Below are positions 1-9,255 of a stretch of DNA of 64,000 bases, one piece after another. How positions within the stretch are numbered: position 1 is the first letter of the stretch; the number at the start of each line of letters is the position of its first letter. This DNA comes from Zunongwangia sp. ESRF-bin46 (lineage in GTDB: Bacteria; Bacteroidota; Bacteroidia; Flavobacteriales; Flavobacteriaceae). Below the pieces are notes generated by a model, which was given only the letters and a program-made list of their open reading frames with translations, was not told where the DNA came from and made no database searches. The stretch lies in contig NTLF01000014.1 of the NCBI GenBank assembly GCA_002631855.1, forward strand, positions 62,001 through 126,000, in the 5' to 3' direction. The translations under genes were made by a program, and so were the position numbers.

Positions 1-2924
1 TTATATGGCCCCCTTTCGGAAGGGAAATAAGCTAGGTCCAATGAAAATAGAGCCTGTGTTTGTCCCTGTATAATATCTTGTTCTGGAAAAATTTCATCAC
101 GGAAAATACGTCGGGTAAATGGTGAAGAAAGGTCTTCATCTGTAATTCCGTCGGGACGTTGACTACTGTAAAAAATTGGATCGATAGTGTACCATTGCAA
201 TCTTGCACGATTGTAATTATAAGATAATTGATTTGTAATTTCACCACCTAAACCAACTGGCGTGCTTCCTAAAAACCACGTATTTGGGGTACTAATGTCC
301 AATTCGGTTTGAGAAGCTTCAAAATCATCTACATATACGGTTGCTTTCCCATCAAAATCTGACACTTTTGGAGCACCCGGCATCAAGTATGCAAATTCAC
401 CACGCAATGACACATTGGATTCCACATCGGTATCGATGTTAGGCAACTTGTTCACTAATCTCGTTAAAAAAGGAACTTCAGTCGAGTAGTTAGCATTTAA
501 ACCAAAAATAGTGTTGTTAATAGGTTCAACATTATAAGAAGATTTCTGCGTTAATGGCCGCTCGTTCAAATTCAAATATGTAGCACCAAATTGTAGTTCA
601 TCACTAAATTTATGCTCTATATTTAATCCTGTGAATCGTTTAGTTTGTTGTCCAAACAGTGTATTGTTTTCAGTAGAAATCTGTATTGGAGTATTTGAAT
701 TCAATAAAGAAGGATCTAAAATCTGTACCCTACCCAATTGATAGTTTACCGTATAATCTACACCTTCTACCAATTGTCGTCCGCCGGCCGTAACCGTTAC
801 CGAACCTTGCGGTATGTTAAAAGCCCCAATAGGGATTCCGTCTGCTCCTGTTGACTTATAACTACCTTTTAATTGAAACTTGTTTTTATCACTATCCTCT
901 TGTTCTGCCTGTGTTTTGGTAGAAGTATATAATGTCCTAAAAACATATTTGTTCTGGTTGGCATTATAGGTCGATGGAATGTTATAATTTTCAACTCCCC
1001 CAGGTGAATTGTCTAACTTATCGAATAAATACTTACCAAAGGGCTCAACCGAGGTGAAAATAATTTGTCCGTTTTGGGTATCTACTGTAATGTTGGGTAG
1101 AAAATCGAAGAAACCATCTCCGCCCTGTTGTGGATCGCCGTTAAAATTTAACCTATCTAAATTGAAAACTCGTAATAACGTTGTATTTTCAACATCTTCC
1201 GGCAAAGGTGTCGCTGGAAAAGTAGAACTTCCTTGTGCAGCTGTAATGTAATTAAGTGGTGAAGGGTCTGTATAAAGAATGTTTAACCTGAAATCTTCTT
1301 GTTCCAACTGAAAAGCTCCAATAGAATAGATGTTTTTCATCATAATATCCCAAACCGGTTCATCAACATTGGTAATATTGCTTTTCAGCATCTTAACCAC
1401 TAAGTTTTGGGCTACACCTTCTATACCTCCTTGTGGCGGTTCATTAGGGTCTTGCCCAGCAGTACTACCTGTACCCGTTGCCTCTACACCATCGTTAGAA
1501 AACTCTCCTACTTGGTATACTTTTCCATTAACGGTAAATTGAAAAGAAACACCTAAAACTTCATCGTTACTTAAACGTTGGTTTAAAGATATATAACCCA
1601 ATTGAGGATGTAACGTATACTCATTTGGCTGTAATCGCCTTACATTTTCCTGTATTACATAATCTACACCTTGTTGAACACGAACTCCACTAAAACCCGC
1701 TTGTACAGTTGCAACATCCCGAATAGAGCTATTTAATACTGAAGGGACTGAAGGATCGTTTATACCAAATGGGTTAAAATCGTTATTTGAGTTATCTGGA
1801 AATGAATTTGCTGGTTTGTTAATAAATCCTCCAGGGGGAATGTCCAGACCAATATTTTCAGGTTTAGATTCTCCAATATCTTGCAATGCTACGATGTTAC
1901 GAACATTTTCGGTATTGTTGCTTCGGTTGGTTACCCACACTTCAACTCGGGTAACTTGAACATTTGAATTGATAAATGGATATTGTTCCAAAACCCTATC
2001 ATAATTATCCCTAAAGTAATGTGCTAAGAAAAAGTGACGGTTTTCATCATATTCTGAAGCAAACAATTCGTAATCTGTGACAGTAGCTCCTCCTTCTGCA
2101 GTAACGGTTCGAGTTTCTGATTTTTGCTCAGAAAACACACCAGTAATAGTCGTTTTACCAAACTGAAGTTGTGTTTTCACACCAAATAAGCTTTGCGCAC
2201 CTTGAATTAAAGAGCTGTTAAGTGGCATACTAACGTTACCTACTTCAATTTTTTGAATGATATCGTCTTCAGTAGGGGTATATTCTAATTTAATTTGGTT
2301 TTGAAAATCAAACGTAGACTGAGTATCGTAATTTGCATTAACCTGAAGTCGCTCTCCTACCTTACCAAGTAAACTTAAACTGATACGCTGATCAAAATCA
2401 AAAGACAAGTTACTTCGGTTTCTAGGTGAAAAAGATGGATTGTCTTGTTTTGTATATAAAAGCCCCAAATCCATTTCTACTGAACCTTGCGGGATTACCT
2501 CAATGGTATTTCCGCCGAAAATGGATTCAAAAAAGTTTGAGTTCACATAAAATGCGGGCAGTAAGTTTTTTTGCGCTTCTTCAGAATTTTCTTTTCTACC
2601 GTCTGCAGCATCAATCTTTTCTTTAAAATAAGACCTCATATCCTGTTGCAAAATGAGCTCTTGGTATTCTTCGGGCGTAAGAATTATTGGATAACTTATA
2701 TTAAAACTTCCTAAAGTTCTAGTATAAATATATCGGTCTGTAACGGGATCGTAGGTATATAAATCTTGAATGCTTGGTGGATCGGGTAAATCCATTCTAC
2801 CAACATCATATCCTGTACTAGTGGTGTCCTGTGAAAAGGCAGTTGTACTCGTTACAAAAATAGCCCCTATTAATACTAATAACCTACAAAAGTTATGAAT
2901 GTAATCGTAATTTTTTGCGCCCAA
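1..2924 (-). CDS. sprA: Gliding motility / type IX secretion translocon protein SprA, N-terminal part (runs off the window)
   Basis: SprA is the giant outer-membrane beta-barrel of the type IX secretion system and is needed for gliding motility. About 974 residues are present and the frame stays open to base 1; family members are about 2,400 residues, so the C-terminal part lies outside. The translation starts with a signal peptide (core RLLVLIGAIFV, ending near AFSQ) and continues with the repeated beta-rich SprA N-terminal domains. No ATG exists before the signal peptide. The only usable start is TTG at 2924-2922, directly after the ruvA stop and one CAA codon, so translation is probably coupled to ruvA. 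The ruvA-sprA order is the one known from Flavobacterium. Identity is confident; the start is an inference. Confidence 0.93.
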   Translation of the reverse strand, partial: MGAKNYDYIHNFCRLLVLIGAIFVTSTTAFSQDTTSTGYDVGRMDLPDPPSIQDLYTYDPVTDRYIYTRTLGSFNISYPIILTPEEYQELILQQDMRSYFKEKIDAADGRKENSEEAQKNLLPAFYVNSNFFESIFGGNTIEVIPQGSVEMDLGLLYTKQDNPSFSPRNRSNLSFDFDQRISLSLLGKVGERLQVNANYDTQSTFDFQNQIKLEYTPTEDDIIQKIEVGNVSMPLNSSLIQGAQSLFGVKTQLQFGKTTITGVFSEQKSETRTVTAEGGATVTDYELFASEYDENRHFFLAHYFRDNYDRVLEQYPFINSNVQVTRVEVWVTNRSNNTENVRNIVALQDIGESKPENIGLDIPPGGFINKPANSFPDNSNNDFNPFGINDPSVPSVLNSSIRDVATVQAGFSGVRVQQGVDYVIQENVRRLQPNEYTLHPQLGYISLNQRLSNDEVLGVSFQFTVNGKVYQVGEFSNDGVEATGTGSTAGQDPNEPPQGGIEGVAQNLVVKMLKSNITNVDEPVWDIMMKNIYSIGAFQLEQEDFRLNILYTDPSPLNYITAAQGSSTFPATPLPEDVENTTLLRVFNLDRLNFNGDPQQGGDGFFDFLPNITVDTQNGQIIFTSVEPFGKYLFDKLDNSPGGVENYNIPSTYNANQNKYVFRTLYTSTKTQAEQEDSDKNKFQLKGSYKSTGADGIPIGAFNIPQGSVTVTAGGRQLVEGVDYTVNYQLGRVQILDPSLLNSNTPIQISTENNTLFGQQTKRFTGLNIEHKFSDELQFGATYLNLNERPLTQKSSYNVEPINNTIFGLNANYSTEVPFLTRLVNKLPNIDTDVESNVSLRGEFAYLMPGAPKVSDFDGKATVYVDDFEASQTELDISTPNTWFLGSTPVGLGGEITNQLSYNYNRARLQWYTIDPIFYSSQRPDGITDEDLSSPFTRRIFRDEIFPEQDIIQGQTQALFSLDLAYFPSERGPY

Positions 2925-2927
2925 TTG

Positions 2928-3509
2928 TTATAAATTTTTTAAAGCTTGTTTTATAATTTCTTCAGCAGTTGCCTGTGGGTTTTGCTTTATAATTTTATCG
3001 CAAACTTTTTCAGATTGTTTACGTGCAAACCCGAGCGTCTCCAAAGCAGATAACGCTTCATTTTTGTTCGTATTGCTTGAACTTGTAGAAATACCCGCTA
3101 ATCCCTCTACTTTTAGCACTTTATCTTTTAAATCTAATATCACTCGCTGTGCGGTTTTTGTCCCTATGCCTTTAACAGATTGAATAACTGCCGCATCTTC
3201 TGTTGCGACAGCATCTTTAACTTGTTCTGGGGTTAAAGAAGACAACATGGTTCGAGCGGTACTTGCACCTACTCCCGAAACCGACACTAACAACCTAAAA
3301 ATTTCCCGTTCTGCTTTTTCATAAAAACCATACAAAGTATGTGCATCTTCACGAACCTGTAAATGAGTATATACTTTTATGTTTTCTGAAGCGGGAAGTT
3401 GTGAAAAAGTATGTAACGAAACATTGATAAAATAACCAACACCATTACAGTCAATCACTATATCGGTTGGATTCTTTTCTACTAATTTTCCCTCAATGTG
3501 GGTTATCAT
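2928..3509 (-). CDS. ruvA: Holliday junction branch migration protein RuvA
   Basis: RuvA binds four-way DNA junctions as a tetramer and loads the RuvB helicase during recombination and repair. The 193-residue length is normal. The N-terminal OB-fold begins MITHIEGKLVEKNP, paired helix-hairpin-helix elements (VSGVGASTART near residue 78 and VKGIGTKTAQR near residue 113) contact the junction backbone, and the C-terminal three-helix domain III ends the protein. Its partner ruvB lies about 4 kb upstream at 7465-8487, so the two are not in one operon here. The stop codon is in the same frame as the following sprA start. A TATATTTG promoter box lies just upstream. Confidence 0.97.
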   Translation of the reverse strand: MITHIEGKLVEKNPTDIVIDCNGVGYFINVSLHTFSQLPASENIKVYTHLQVREDAHTLYGFYEKAEREIFRLLVSVSGVGASTARTMLSSLTPEQVKDAVATEDAAVIQSVKGIGTKTAQRVILDLKDKVLKVEGLAGISTSSSNTNKNEALSALETLGFARKQSEKVCDKIIKQNPQATAEEIIKQALKNL

Positions 3510-3532
3510 ACGTTATAAAAATGTTAAAGGCT

Positions 3533-3540
3533 CAAATATA
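3533..3540 (-). promoter_or_regulatory. Promoter -7 box for ruvA-sprA
   Basis: The minus strand reads TATATTTG, an exact match to the Bacteroidota -7 consensus TAnnTTTG, 23 bases before the ruvA ATG. Nineteen bases further upstream the triplet is TGG rather than the expected TTG, so only the -7 element is well matched. Confidence 0.55.
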
Positions 3541-3595
3541 GCATAATTATTTGCATCTGCCAGTCTCAAAAATGTGAAAATAACGGTGAAAAAAC

Positions 3596-5902
3596 TTAGT
3601 CTTTTTGCTGCTTTAACGCTTCTTTTTTACGCTTCTCTTTTTGTTGGGCATCTACAACCGAAACAGCCGCCATATTTACCATTTCCTCCACACTTGCGCC
3701 TAACTGAAGAATGTGAACTGGTTTTCGCATACCTAACATTATTGGACCAATAGATTCAACCCCATTAAGCTCTTTTAGAAGTTTGTAATTACTGTTTGCT
3801 GAGTCCAGGTTTGGAAATACCAAAGCATTTACTTTTTTACCAGCCAATTTTGAAAACGGAAATTTCTTCTGAAGCATATCTGGGTTTAACGCAAAGTCTG
3901 TTTGCAACTCCCCATCTACATGCATATCTGGAACAACTCTATGCAAATAATCAACAGCTTCTTTCACTTTAGTAGCGTGTGGATCTTTTGAAGAACCAAA
4001 ATTTGCATATGATACCATCGCAATAACAGGTGTTAAACCAAACATTTTCATTGTGTAATTGGTCATTTGTGCAATTTTAGCCAATTCCTTAGCCGTAGGA
4101 TCTATATTTATAGAAGTATCTGAAATAAACAAAGGACCTCTTTTAGTAAGCATTAAATTGGTAGTAGCTACTTTACTCACCCCGTCGAACCTACCAATAG
4201 TTTCTAGTACTGGGCGAACCACTGAAGGATATGCTCTGGAATACCCTGAAATCATAGTATCCGCATCGCCTTCGTTCACCATCATGGCTGCAAAATAATT
4301 ACGTTCTCGCATTATTTTTTGGGCGTCATATAATGTAATGCCACTTCTTCTACGGCTTTTCCAATGCTTTTCTGCGTAATAATTTCGTTTTTCTTCTTGC
4401 TCGTCAGATTTTGGATCGATAATCTCTAAATTCTCTATATCGAACTCAATTTGCTCCATCAATTCGAGAATGATTTCTTTTCTTCCTAATAAAACTGGAA
4501 TTCCAATTCCTTCTTCAAATACAATTTGAGCAGCCTTTAAAACATCCAAATGGTCAGCTTCAGCAAACACAATCCGCTTAGGGTTTGTACGAGCTCTATT
4601 TAATAACAATCGTATAATCTTATTATCACTGCCCAAACGCTCATGTAGCCCATCTTCATATTTTTGCCAGTTGACAATATCTTCCGTTGCCACTCCACTT
4701 TCCATAGCTGCTTTGGCTACAGCTGGTGGTACAGCAGCAATCAAACGAGGGTCAAAAGGTTTTGGAATAATATAATCCCTTCCAAAAGTTAACCGTGTTT
4801 CACCATAAGCAATATTAACTTGTTCTGGCACGGGCTCTTTAGCTAATTCTGCTAAAGCTTTTACAGCTGCCATTTTCATTTCTTCATTAATCTTGGTCGC
4901 ACGAACATCTAAGGCTCCTCTAAAAATGAAAGGAAAACCTAGCACGTTATTAACTTGGTTAGGGTGGTCACTACGCCCCGTAGCCATAATAATATCTTCA
5001 CGGGTTTTAATTGCTAAATCGTAATCAATTTCAGGATTGGGATTGGCCATGGCAAAGACTATTGGATTGTCTGCCATGCTTTTTAGCATCTCTGGACTTA
5101 CAATATCTGCAATAGAAAGCCCAACAAATACGTCTGCATTTTCCATGGCTTCCTCTAACGTATCAATTTTTCGAGCCGTTGCAAATTCTTCTTTTTCTTC
5201 AGAAAGCGTATCTCTATCTTTTCTAATTACTCCTTTACTGTCTAACATCACAATATTTTCAGCTTTTGCACCAAACGATTTGTAAAGTTTAGTACACGAA
5301 ACTGCTGCTGCCCCAGCTCCACTTATTACGATGGAAACTTCTTCAATTTTTTTGTCAGCAAGTTCTAAAGCATTCAATAAAGCAGCGGCTGAGATAATAG
5401 CCGTACCATGTTGATCATCATGCATTACGGGAATATCGAGCTCTTCTTTTAATCTACGTTCAATTTCAAAAGCTTCAGGAGCTTTAATATCTTCTAAGTT
5501 AATCCCCCCAAACGTTGGCGAAATATTTTTAACGGTTTCAATAAACTCATCAATATTTTCCGTGTTAACCTCAATATCAAACACATCAATATCTGCAAAT
5601 ATTTTAAAAAGAAGTCCTTTCCCTTCCATTACAGGTTTTGAAGCTTCAGGACCAATATTACCTAACCCCAATACCGCTGTACCGTTTGAAATTACTGCTA
5701 CCAAGTTTCCTTTATTGGTATATTTATAAACATTGTTTGTTTCTTTTTCTATTTCCAAACAAGGTTCGGCAACTCCAGGGGAATACGCCAATGAGAGATC
5801 GCGTTGTGTTGCATATTTTTTTGAAGGTACTACTTGTATTTTACCGGGTTTCGGTTTTGCGTGGTATATTAAGGCTTCACGACGTCTACTTTCTTTGCTC
5901 AT
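3596..5902 (-). CDS. maeB: NADP-dependent malic enzyme with C-terminal phosphotransacetylase-like domain (MaeB type)
   Basis: The enzyme decarboxylates malate to pyruvate and yields NADPH, linking the TCA cycle to anabolism. The 768-residue length is that of the large hybrid MaeB enzymes. Residues 1 to about 420 form the malic domain: SPGVAEP near residue 40, the metal-site segment with HDDQHGTA near residue 160, and the Rossmann segment VISGAGAAAV near residue 192. Residues from about 430 on resemble phosphotransacetylase (RIVFAEADHLDVLKAAQ); in MaeB this domain is regulatory, sensing acetyl-CoA, not catalytic. The ATG at 5902 gives the usual MSKESRRREAL start. It is transcribed alone, with a TAACTTTG promoter box at 5942-5949. 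Confidence 0.95.
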   Translation of the reverse strand: MSKESRRREALIYHAKPKPGKIQVVPSKKYATQRDLSLAYSPGVAEPCLEIEKETNNVYKYTNKGNLVAVISNGTAVLGLGNIGPEASKPVMEGKGLLFKIFADIDVFDIEVNTENIDEFIETVKNISPTFGGINLEDIKAPEAFEIERRLKEELDIPVMHDDQHGTAIISAAALLNALELADKKIEEVSIVISGAGAAAVSCTKLYKSFGAKAENIVMLDSKGVIRKDRDTLSEEKEEFATARKIDTLEEAMENADVFVGLSIADIVSPEMLKSMADNPIVFAMANPNPEIDYDLAIKTREDIIMATGRSDHPNQVNNVLGFPFIFRGALDVRATKINEEMKMAAVKALAELAKEPVPEQVNIAYGETRLTFGRDYIIPKPFDPRLIAAVPPAVAKAAMESGVATEDIVNWQKYEDGLHERLGSDNKIIRLLLNRARTNPKRIVFAEADHLDVLKAAQIVFEEGIGIPVLLGRKEIILELMEQIEFDIENLEIIDPKSDEQEEKRNYYAEKHWKSRRRSGITLYDAQKIMRERNYFAAMMVNEGDADTMISGYSRAYPSVVRPVLETIGRFDGVSKVATTNLMLTKRGPLFISDTSINIDPTAKELAKIAQMTNYTMKMFGLTPVIAMVSYANFGSSKDPHATKVKEAVDYLHRVVPDMHVDGELQTDFALNPDMLQKKFPFSKLAGKKVNALVFPNLDSANSNYKLLKELNGVESIGPIMLGMRKPVHILQLGASVEEMVNMAAVSVVDAQQKEKRKKEALKQQKD

Positions 5903-5941
5903 AATCTGAAATTTTAATCATCAAAAGAAATTGATGACTTA

Positions 5942-5971
5942 CAAAGTTAGCCGAGTAAGTGGAATGATGAA
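5942..5971 (-). promoter_or_regulatory. Promoter of maeB
   Basis: On the minus strand TAACTTTG (5949-5942) fits TAnnTTTG, and TTC sits 19 bases upstream (5971-5969) where TTG is expected. It lies about 40 bases before the maeB ATG. The gap 5903-6076 holds nothing else recognisable apart from the A/T-rich region before the next gene. Confidence 0.5.
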
Positions 5972-6076
5972 ACTTTAAAGGTTGTTTTTTAATTTTATAT
6001 AACTAGAAAAAAGTTTTAATACGATTTTATTTTAAAAAAAATTTAGTATTTTATATTAAAGCAACTATTAAAACAA

Positions 6077-6514
6077 ATGAAGATGATATTAAATTTAAAA
6101 AAGGTTTTTAAAATTTTCTTCTTACCTCTTCTTTTGATGTTATCAACCTCTTGCATTCTATCACAAGAAAAAAAAGAAACAGAATATGTTAAGGAATTTT
6201 TAGTTATAGTCGAACATTCAGACAGCAATAAAATCAAACTTCAATGTAAAGAAGGGTGTGCTTGGAAAAATTTAACTTTTTCCTTATCTGAAGATTCTAA
6301 AACACAACTTATCGACGAATACGGGATGACAGATATTCAGAGTGTTAATTCAAAAAAAAGCAAAGACCTATCTAACTTTCTTTTTACTATTAAAAAAATT
6401 GACAATACATATAAACTTAAGGGAGTAGAAGGTACCGCATGGACTGACTTGACTTTTTCAATTTTACCAAATCGAAAGCAAGCTGTTAATAAGTTAGGAA
6501 TGACCGAATATTAA
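6077..6514 (+). CDS. Small putative lipoprotein with two internal repeats, unknown function
   Basis: I do not recognise this 145-residue protein. The N-terminus is basic then hydrophobic (core FFLPLLLMLSTSC), so it is exported, possibly as a lipoprotein with Cys26, although the lipobox is imperfect. The mature part contains two copies of a roughly 43-residue unit, about residues 41-84 and 101-143. Each ends in the pattern EG-x-AW-x-x-LTFS followed by about 14 residues and GMT. The first copy has two cysteines (Cys57, Cys61) that the second lacks. The gene stands alone on the plus strand between minus-strand housekeeping genes and is more A/T-rich than its neighbours, so it may be a recent acquisition. 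The ATG at 6077 is followed by a second in-frame ATG two codons later. Confidence 0.72.
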   Translation: MKMILNLKKVFKIFFLPLLLMLSTSCILSQEKKETEYVKEFLVIVEHSDSNKIKLQCKEGCAWKNLTFSLSEDSKTQLIDEYGMTDIQSVNSKKSKDLSNFLFTIKKIDNTYKLKGVEGTAWTDLTFSILPNRKQAVNKLGMTEY

Positions 6515-6544
6515 AATTATAGTTCTTTTGAGGGTTTATAAACA

Positions 6545-7468
6545 CTATTCTTTCAAAAATTGAATATTTCTTTTTAACCCTTTATATTTAGTCCGCTTTA
6601 CAGCACTTTTTCTGAAAATCTCGTTGAAAACTTCTTTAGTGATTTCTTCCCAATCTTTTTTTGAATTACTCAACAACTCAGGATGCGGATTGAAGAGCGG
6701 CTCATTGTGTGATTTACTGAAACGATTCCAAGGACAGACGTCTTGGCAAATATCACAGCCAAACATCCAATCTTCCATCTGATTTGAAAACTCAGTAGGG
6801 ATTTCATTTTTTAACTCGATGGTTAAGTATGAAATACACTTGCTGCCATCAACCACATACGGATCAACTATAGCTTGGGTGGGACAGGCATCGATACAAG
6901 CTGTGCAACTTCCGCAGTGATCGGTAACGGGTGTATCGTATTCAAGATCGAGATCGACGATCAATTCGGCTATAAAATAAAAAGAACCGGTTTGTTTGGT
7001 CAATAAATTACTGTGTTTACCAATCCACCCCAAACCACTTTTAGCTGCCCATGCTTTGTCTAAAACCGGCGCAGAATCCACAAAGGCTCGACCGTGAACA
7101 TCACCAATTTCTTGTTGAATATGATTTAAAAGTTGTTTTAGTTTATCCTTAATCACAAAATGATAATCCCTTCCGTAGGCATATTTTGAAATTTTATAAC
7201 TTTCTTCGTTTTGCTCTTCGGAAGGAAAATAATTAAGCAGTAACGAAATAACACTTTTACTACCTGGAACCAATTTTGTTGGGTCTAATCGTTTATCAAA
7301 ATAGTTTTCCATATAACCCATCTCACCATGCATATTCTGCTTGAGCCAGGTTTCGAGCCGTGGTGCCTCCTCCTCTAAAAAATCGGCTTTGCTAATACCA
7401 CAGGATAAAAAACCGAGGCGATTGGCTTCGGTTTTAATAAGTTTTGTGTGTGTTTCTTTTAGACTCAA
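6545..7468 (-). CDS. queG: Epoxyqueuosine reductase QueG
   Basis: QueG reduces epoxyqueuosine to queuosine in tRNA anticodons, using cobalamin and two [4Fe-4S] clusters. The 307-residue length is typical. Visible features are the DUF1730 N-terminal region, the segment [10 protein letters not shown] beginning at residue 131 with the conserved aspartate proposed as acid catalyst, a ferredoxin-like motif C185-x2-C188-x2-C191-x3-C195, and a second set with C238, C241 and C245 plus C211. The start overlaps the ruvB stop by 4 bases (ATGA), so queG is translated from the ruvB mRNA. Confidence 0.95.
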   Translation of the reverse strand: MSLKETHTKLIKTEANRLGFLSCGISKADFLEEEAPRLETWLKQNMHGEMGYMENYFDKRLDPTKLVPGSKSVISLLLNYFPSEEQNEESYKISKYAYGRDYHFVIKDKLKQLLNHIQQEIGDVHGRAFVDSAPVLDKAWAAKSGLGWIGKHSNLLTKQTGSFYFIAELIVDLDLEYDTPVTDHCGSCTACIDACPTQAIVDPYVVDGSKCISYLTIELKNEIPTEFSNQMEDWMFGCDICQDVCPWNRFSKSHNEPLFNPHPELLSNSKKDWEEITKEVFNEIFRKSAVKRTKYKGLKRNIQFLKE

Positions 7469-8487
7469 AATAAGCCTCCCTGGTTTCCTGCTTTGGTTTT
7501 ACCTAAATGTTTATACGCTGCTGCTGTTACTTCTCGCCCTCGTGGCGTTCTTACAATAAAACCTTGTTGTATTAAAAAAGGCTCGTATACTTCTTCAATA
7601 GTTTCGGCACTTTCTGAAACAGCTGTGGCAATTGTGGTAATTCCCACTGGGCCGCCTTTAAATTTATCAATTAAGGTTGTTAAGATTTTATTGTCCATTT
7701 CATCTAAACCGAAAGCATCTACATTCAATGCTTTTAGAGAAAATTTTGAAATTTCAATATCTATCTTTCCGTTTCCTTTTATTTGTGCAAAATCTCGAAC
7801 CCTACGTAAAAGTGCATTTGCAATACGTGGCGTGCCTCTACTTCTTCCGGCAATCTCAATGGCTGCTTCCATAGAAATAGGAATGTTTAATATACCAGCA
7901 CTACGCTGAACAATAGACGTGAGCAATTCGGTTGTGTAATATTGAAGTCTTGAAGAAATGCCGAAACGTGCTCTCATAGGGGCTGTTAAAAGACCCGAAC
8001 GGGTTGTTGCTCCTATTAGCGTAAAAGGATTGAGATTAATTTGAACCGTCCGGGCGTTAGGTCCCGTTTCAATCATAATATCAATTTTGTAATCTTCCAT
8101 TGCTGAATAAAGATACTCTTCAACGATAGGGCTTAGGCGATGAATTTCATCAATAAACAAGACATCTCTATCTTCAAGATTGGTGAGTAAACCCGCTAAA
8201 TCCCCAGGCTTATCCAATACAGGCCCTGAGGTGACTTTAATGCCCACCTCCAATTCATTGGCTAAAATATGAGCCAATGTGGTTTTTCCTAAACCTGGTG
8301 GTCCATGGAATAATGTATGATCTAACGCTTCATCCCTTAGATTTGCAGCCTGTACAAATACTTGTAAGTTTTCTAATGCTTGGTCTTGCCCTGTAAAATC
8401 TTCAAAGCTTAGCGGACGTAGCTTTTTTTCTAAATCAATTTCTTGAGGTGATAGATTCTCTCCCGTTGGATCCAGATGTTCATTCAT
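7465..8487 (-). CDS. ruvB: Holliday junction branch migration helicase RuvB
   Basis: RuvB is the hexameric AAA+ motor that drives branch migration with RuvA. The 340 residues include Walker [11 protein letters not shown] (61-70), Walker B with D113 and E114 in FIDEIHRL, the sensor region GATTRSGLL, and the C-terminal winged helix (about 255-330) that contains the conserved TPRGR. queG follows with a 4-base overlap. A TATATTTG box ends only 5 bases before the ATG, which suggests a leaderless or nearly leaderless message. Confidence 0.97.
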   Translation of the reverse strand: MNEHLDPTGENLSPQEIDLEKKLRPLSFEDFTGQDQALENLQVFVQAANLRDEALDHTLFHGPPGLGKTTLAHILANELEVGIKVTSGPVLDKPGDLAGLLTNLEDRDVLFIDEIHRLSPIVEEYLYSAMEDYKIDIMIETGPNARTVQINLNPFTLIGATTRSGLLTAPMRARFGISSRLQYYTTELLTSIVQRSAGILNIPISMEAAIEIAGRSRGTPRIANALLRRVRDFAQIKGNGKIDIEISKFSLKALNVDAFGLDEMDNKILTTLIDKFKGGPVGITTIATAVSESAETIEEVYEPFLIQQGFIVRTPRGREVTAAAYKHLGKTKAGNQGGLF

Positions 8488-8492
8488 AGAAA

Positions 8493-8500
8493 CAAATATA
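8493..8500 (-). promoter_or_regulatory. Promoter -7 box of ruvB-queG, very close to the start codon
   Basis: The minus strand reads TATATTTG, then TTTCT, then the ruvB ATG. With a start site 4-7 bases after the box, the mRNA would begin at or next to the ATG. No TTG is found 19 bases upstream, so support is the -7 box only. Confidence 0.42.
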
Positions 8501-8603
8501 CAAAGTGTATTTCAAGTAAGCTTTGTAAATATTTAACAAGATTTAATAATGCCTTGTGACCAAAGCATTTCACCTTTAAGTAACTTACATAAAAAGAAAA
8601 ATT

Positions 8604-9113
8604 ATGAAGAAACCAACAGAGAAAGCACCTGAGCTACATTTAGGTTTAATTAATGGAACAACTTGGGATTTAGCAAAACAAGAACCTGAAAATTTTACAA
8701 TGCTTATTTTTTATAGAGGTCTACATTGCCCTGTTTGTAAAAAATATTTAGAAGAGTTACAGACCAAAATTGATACGTTCAAGGACAAGGGCGTAAACGT
8801 AGTGGCTGCAAGTATGGACTCTGAAAAAAGAGCAAAAATTTCCACTGAAAAATGGGATATTGAATCCATTCCGCTCGCATATGAAATGTCTGAAAGCAAA
8901 GCTAGGGAATGGGGGTTATATATTAGTAACGCTATAAAAGATGCCGAACCCGAGGTGTTTTCTGAACCAGCATTGTTTTTAATAAATAAAGATGGAACTA
9001 TTTATAGTTCTTCTATACAAACCATGCCTTTTGCTAGACCTGGATTTGATGATTTACTAAAGTCAATTGATTTTATACTTAAGGAAGAGTATCCAGCTAG
9101 AGGTGGTAAGTAA
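8604..9113 (+). CDS. Peroxiredoxin-like protein (AhpC/TSA, thioredoxin fold)
   Basis: This 169-residue protein belongs to the peroxiredoxin-like branch of the thioredoxin superfamily. It has the pattern YRGLHCPVCKKYL with Cys42 and Cys45, so the redox centre is a CPVC motif, not the TxxC of classical peroxiredoxins. There is no signal peptide, so it is probably cytoplasmic. The predicted role is thiol-based reduction of peroxides or disulfides; the substrate cannot be read from the sequence. It is monocistronic and divergent from ruvB. The hairpin just after its stop has its T-run on the opposite strand and therefore does not look like its own terminator. Confidence 0.85.
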   Translation: MKKPTEKAPELHLGLINGTTWDLAKQEPENFTMLIFYRGLHCPVCKKYLEELQTKIDTFKDKGVNVVAASMDSEKRAKISTEKWDIESIPLAYEMSESKAREWGLYISNAIKDAEPEVFSEPALFLINKDGTIYSSSIQTMPFARPGFDDLLKSIDFILKEEYPARGGK

Positions 9114-9183
9114 ATAAAAAAACCGCACTCCTCCTCAGCAAGTGCGGTTAATTAATAAGATCTAGTAAACTCCCTATTTTACT
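9112..9183 (-). ncRNA. Candidate small RNA A (two hairpins, the second an intrinsic terminator with a GAGGAGG loop)
   Basis: On the minus strand a TACATTTG box (9195-9188) is followed by a 7-bp hairpin (9184-9163, loop ATAGGGAG) and then a perfect 9-bp hairpin (9149-9121, arms AACCGCACT/AGTGCGGTT, loop TGCTGAGGAGG) ending in TTTTTATTTA. The terminator points away from both flanking genes: no minus-strand gene lies between it and the cox operon terminator, so it must end an intergenic transcript. No TTG is found at the expected distance upstream. The terminator loop recurs at 52535 and 52667. Confidence 0.5.
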
Positions 9184-9187
9184 AATT

Positions 9188-9195
9188 CAAATGTA
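9188..9195 (-). promoter_or_regulatory. -7 box for candidate small RNA A
   Basis: The minus strand reads TACATTTG, an exact TAnnTTTG match. The nearest upstream TTG is about 30 bases away, too far for the usual spacing. Confidence 0.4.
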
Positions 9196-9255
9196 TTCAA
9201 AAATAAGTTTCTGCTTACATAGAGTCAATACCCAATAGTGGGTATTTTTTACTCT

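Noticed and set aside
9121-9149. Hairpin as the terminator of the peroxiredoxin-like gene
   Set aside because: The T-run follows it on the minus strand; the plus strand continues AATTAATAAG without a T-run.
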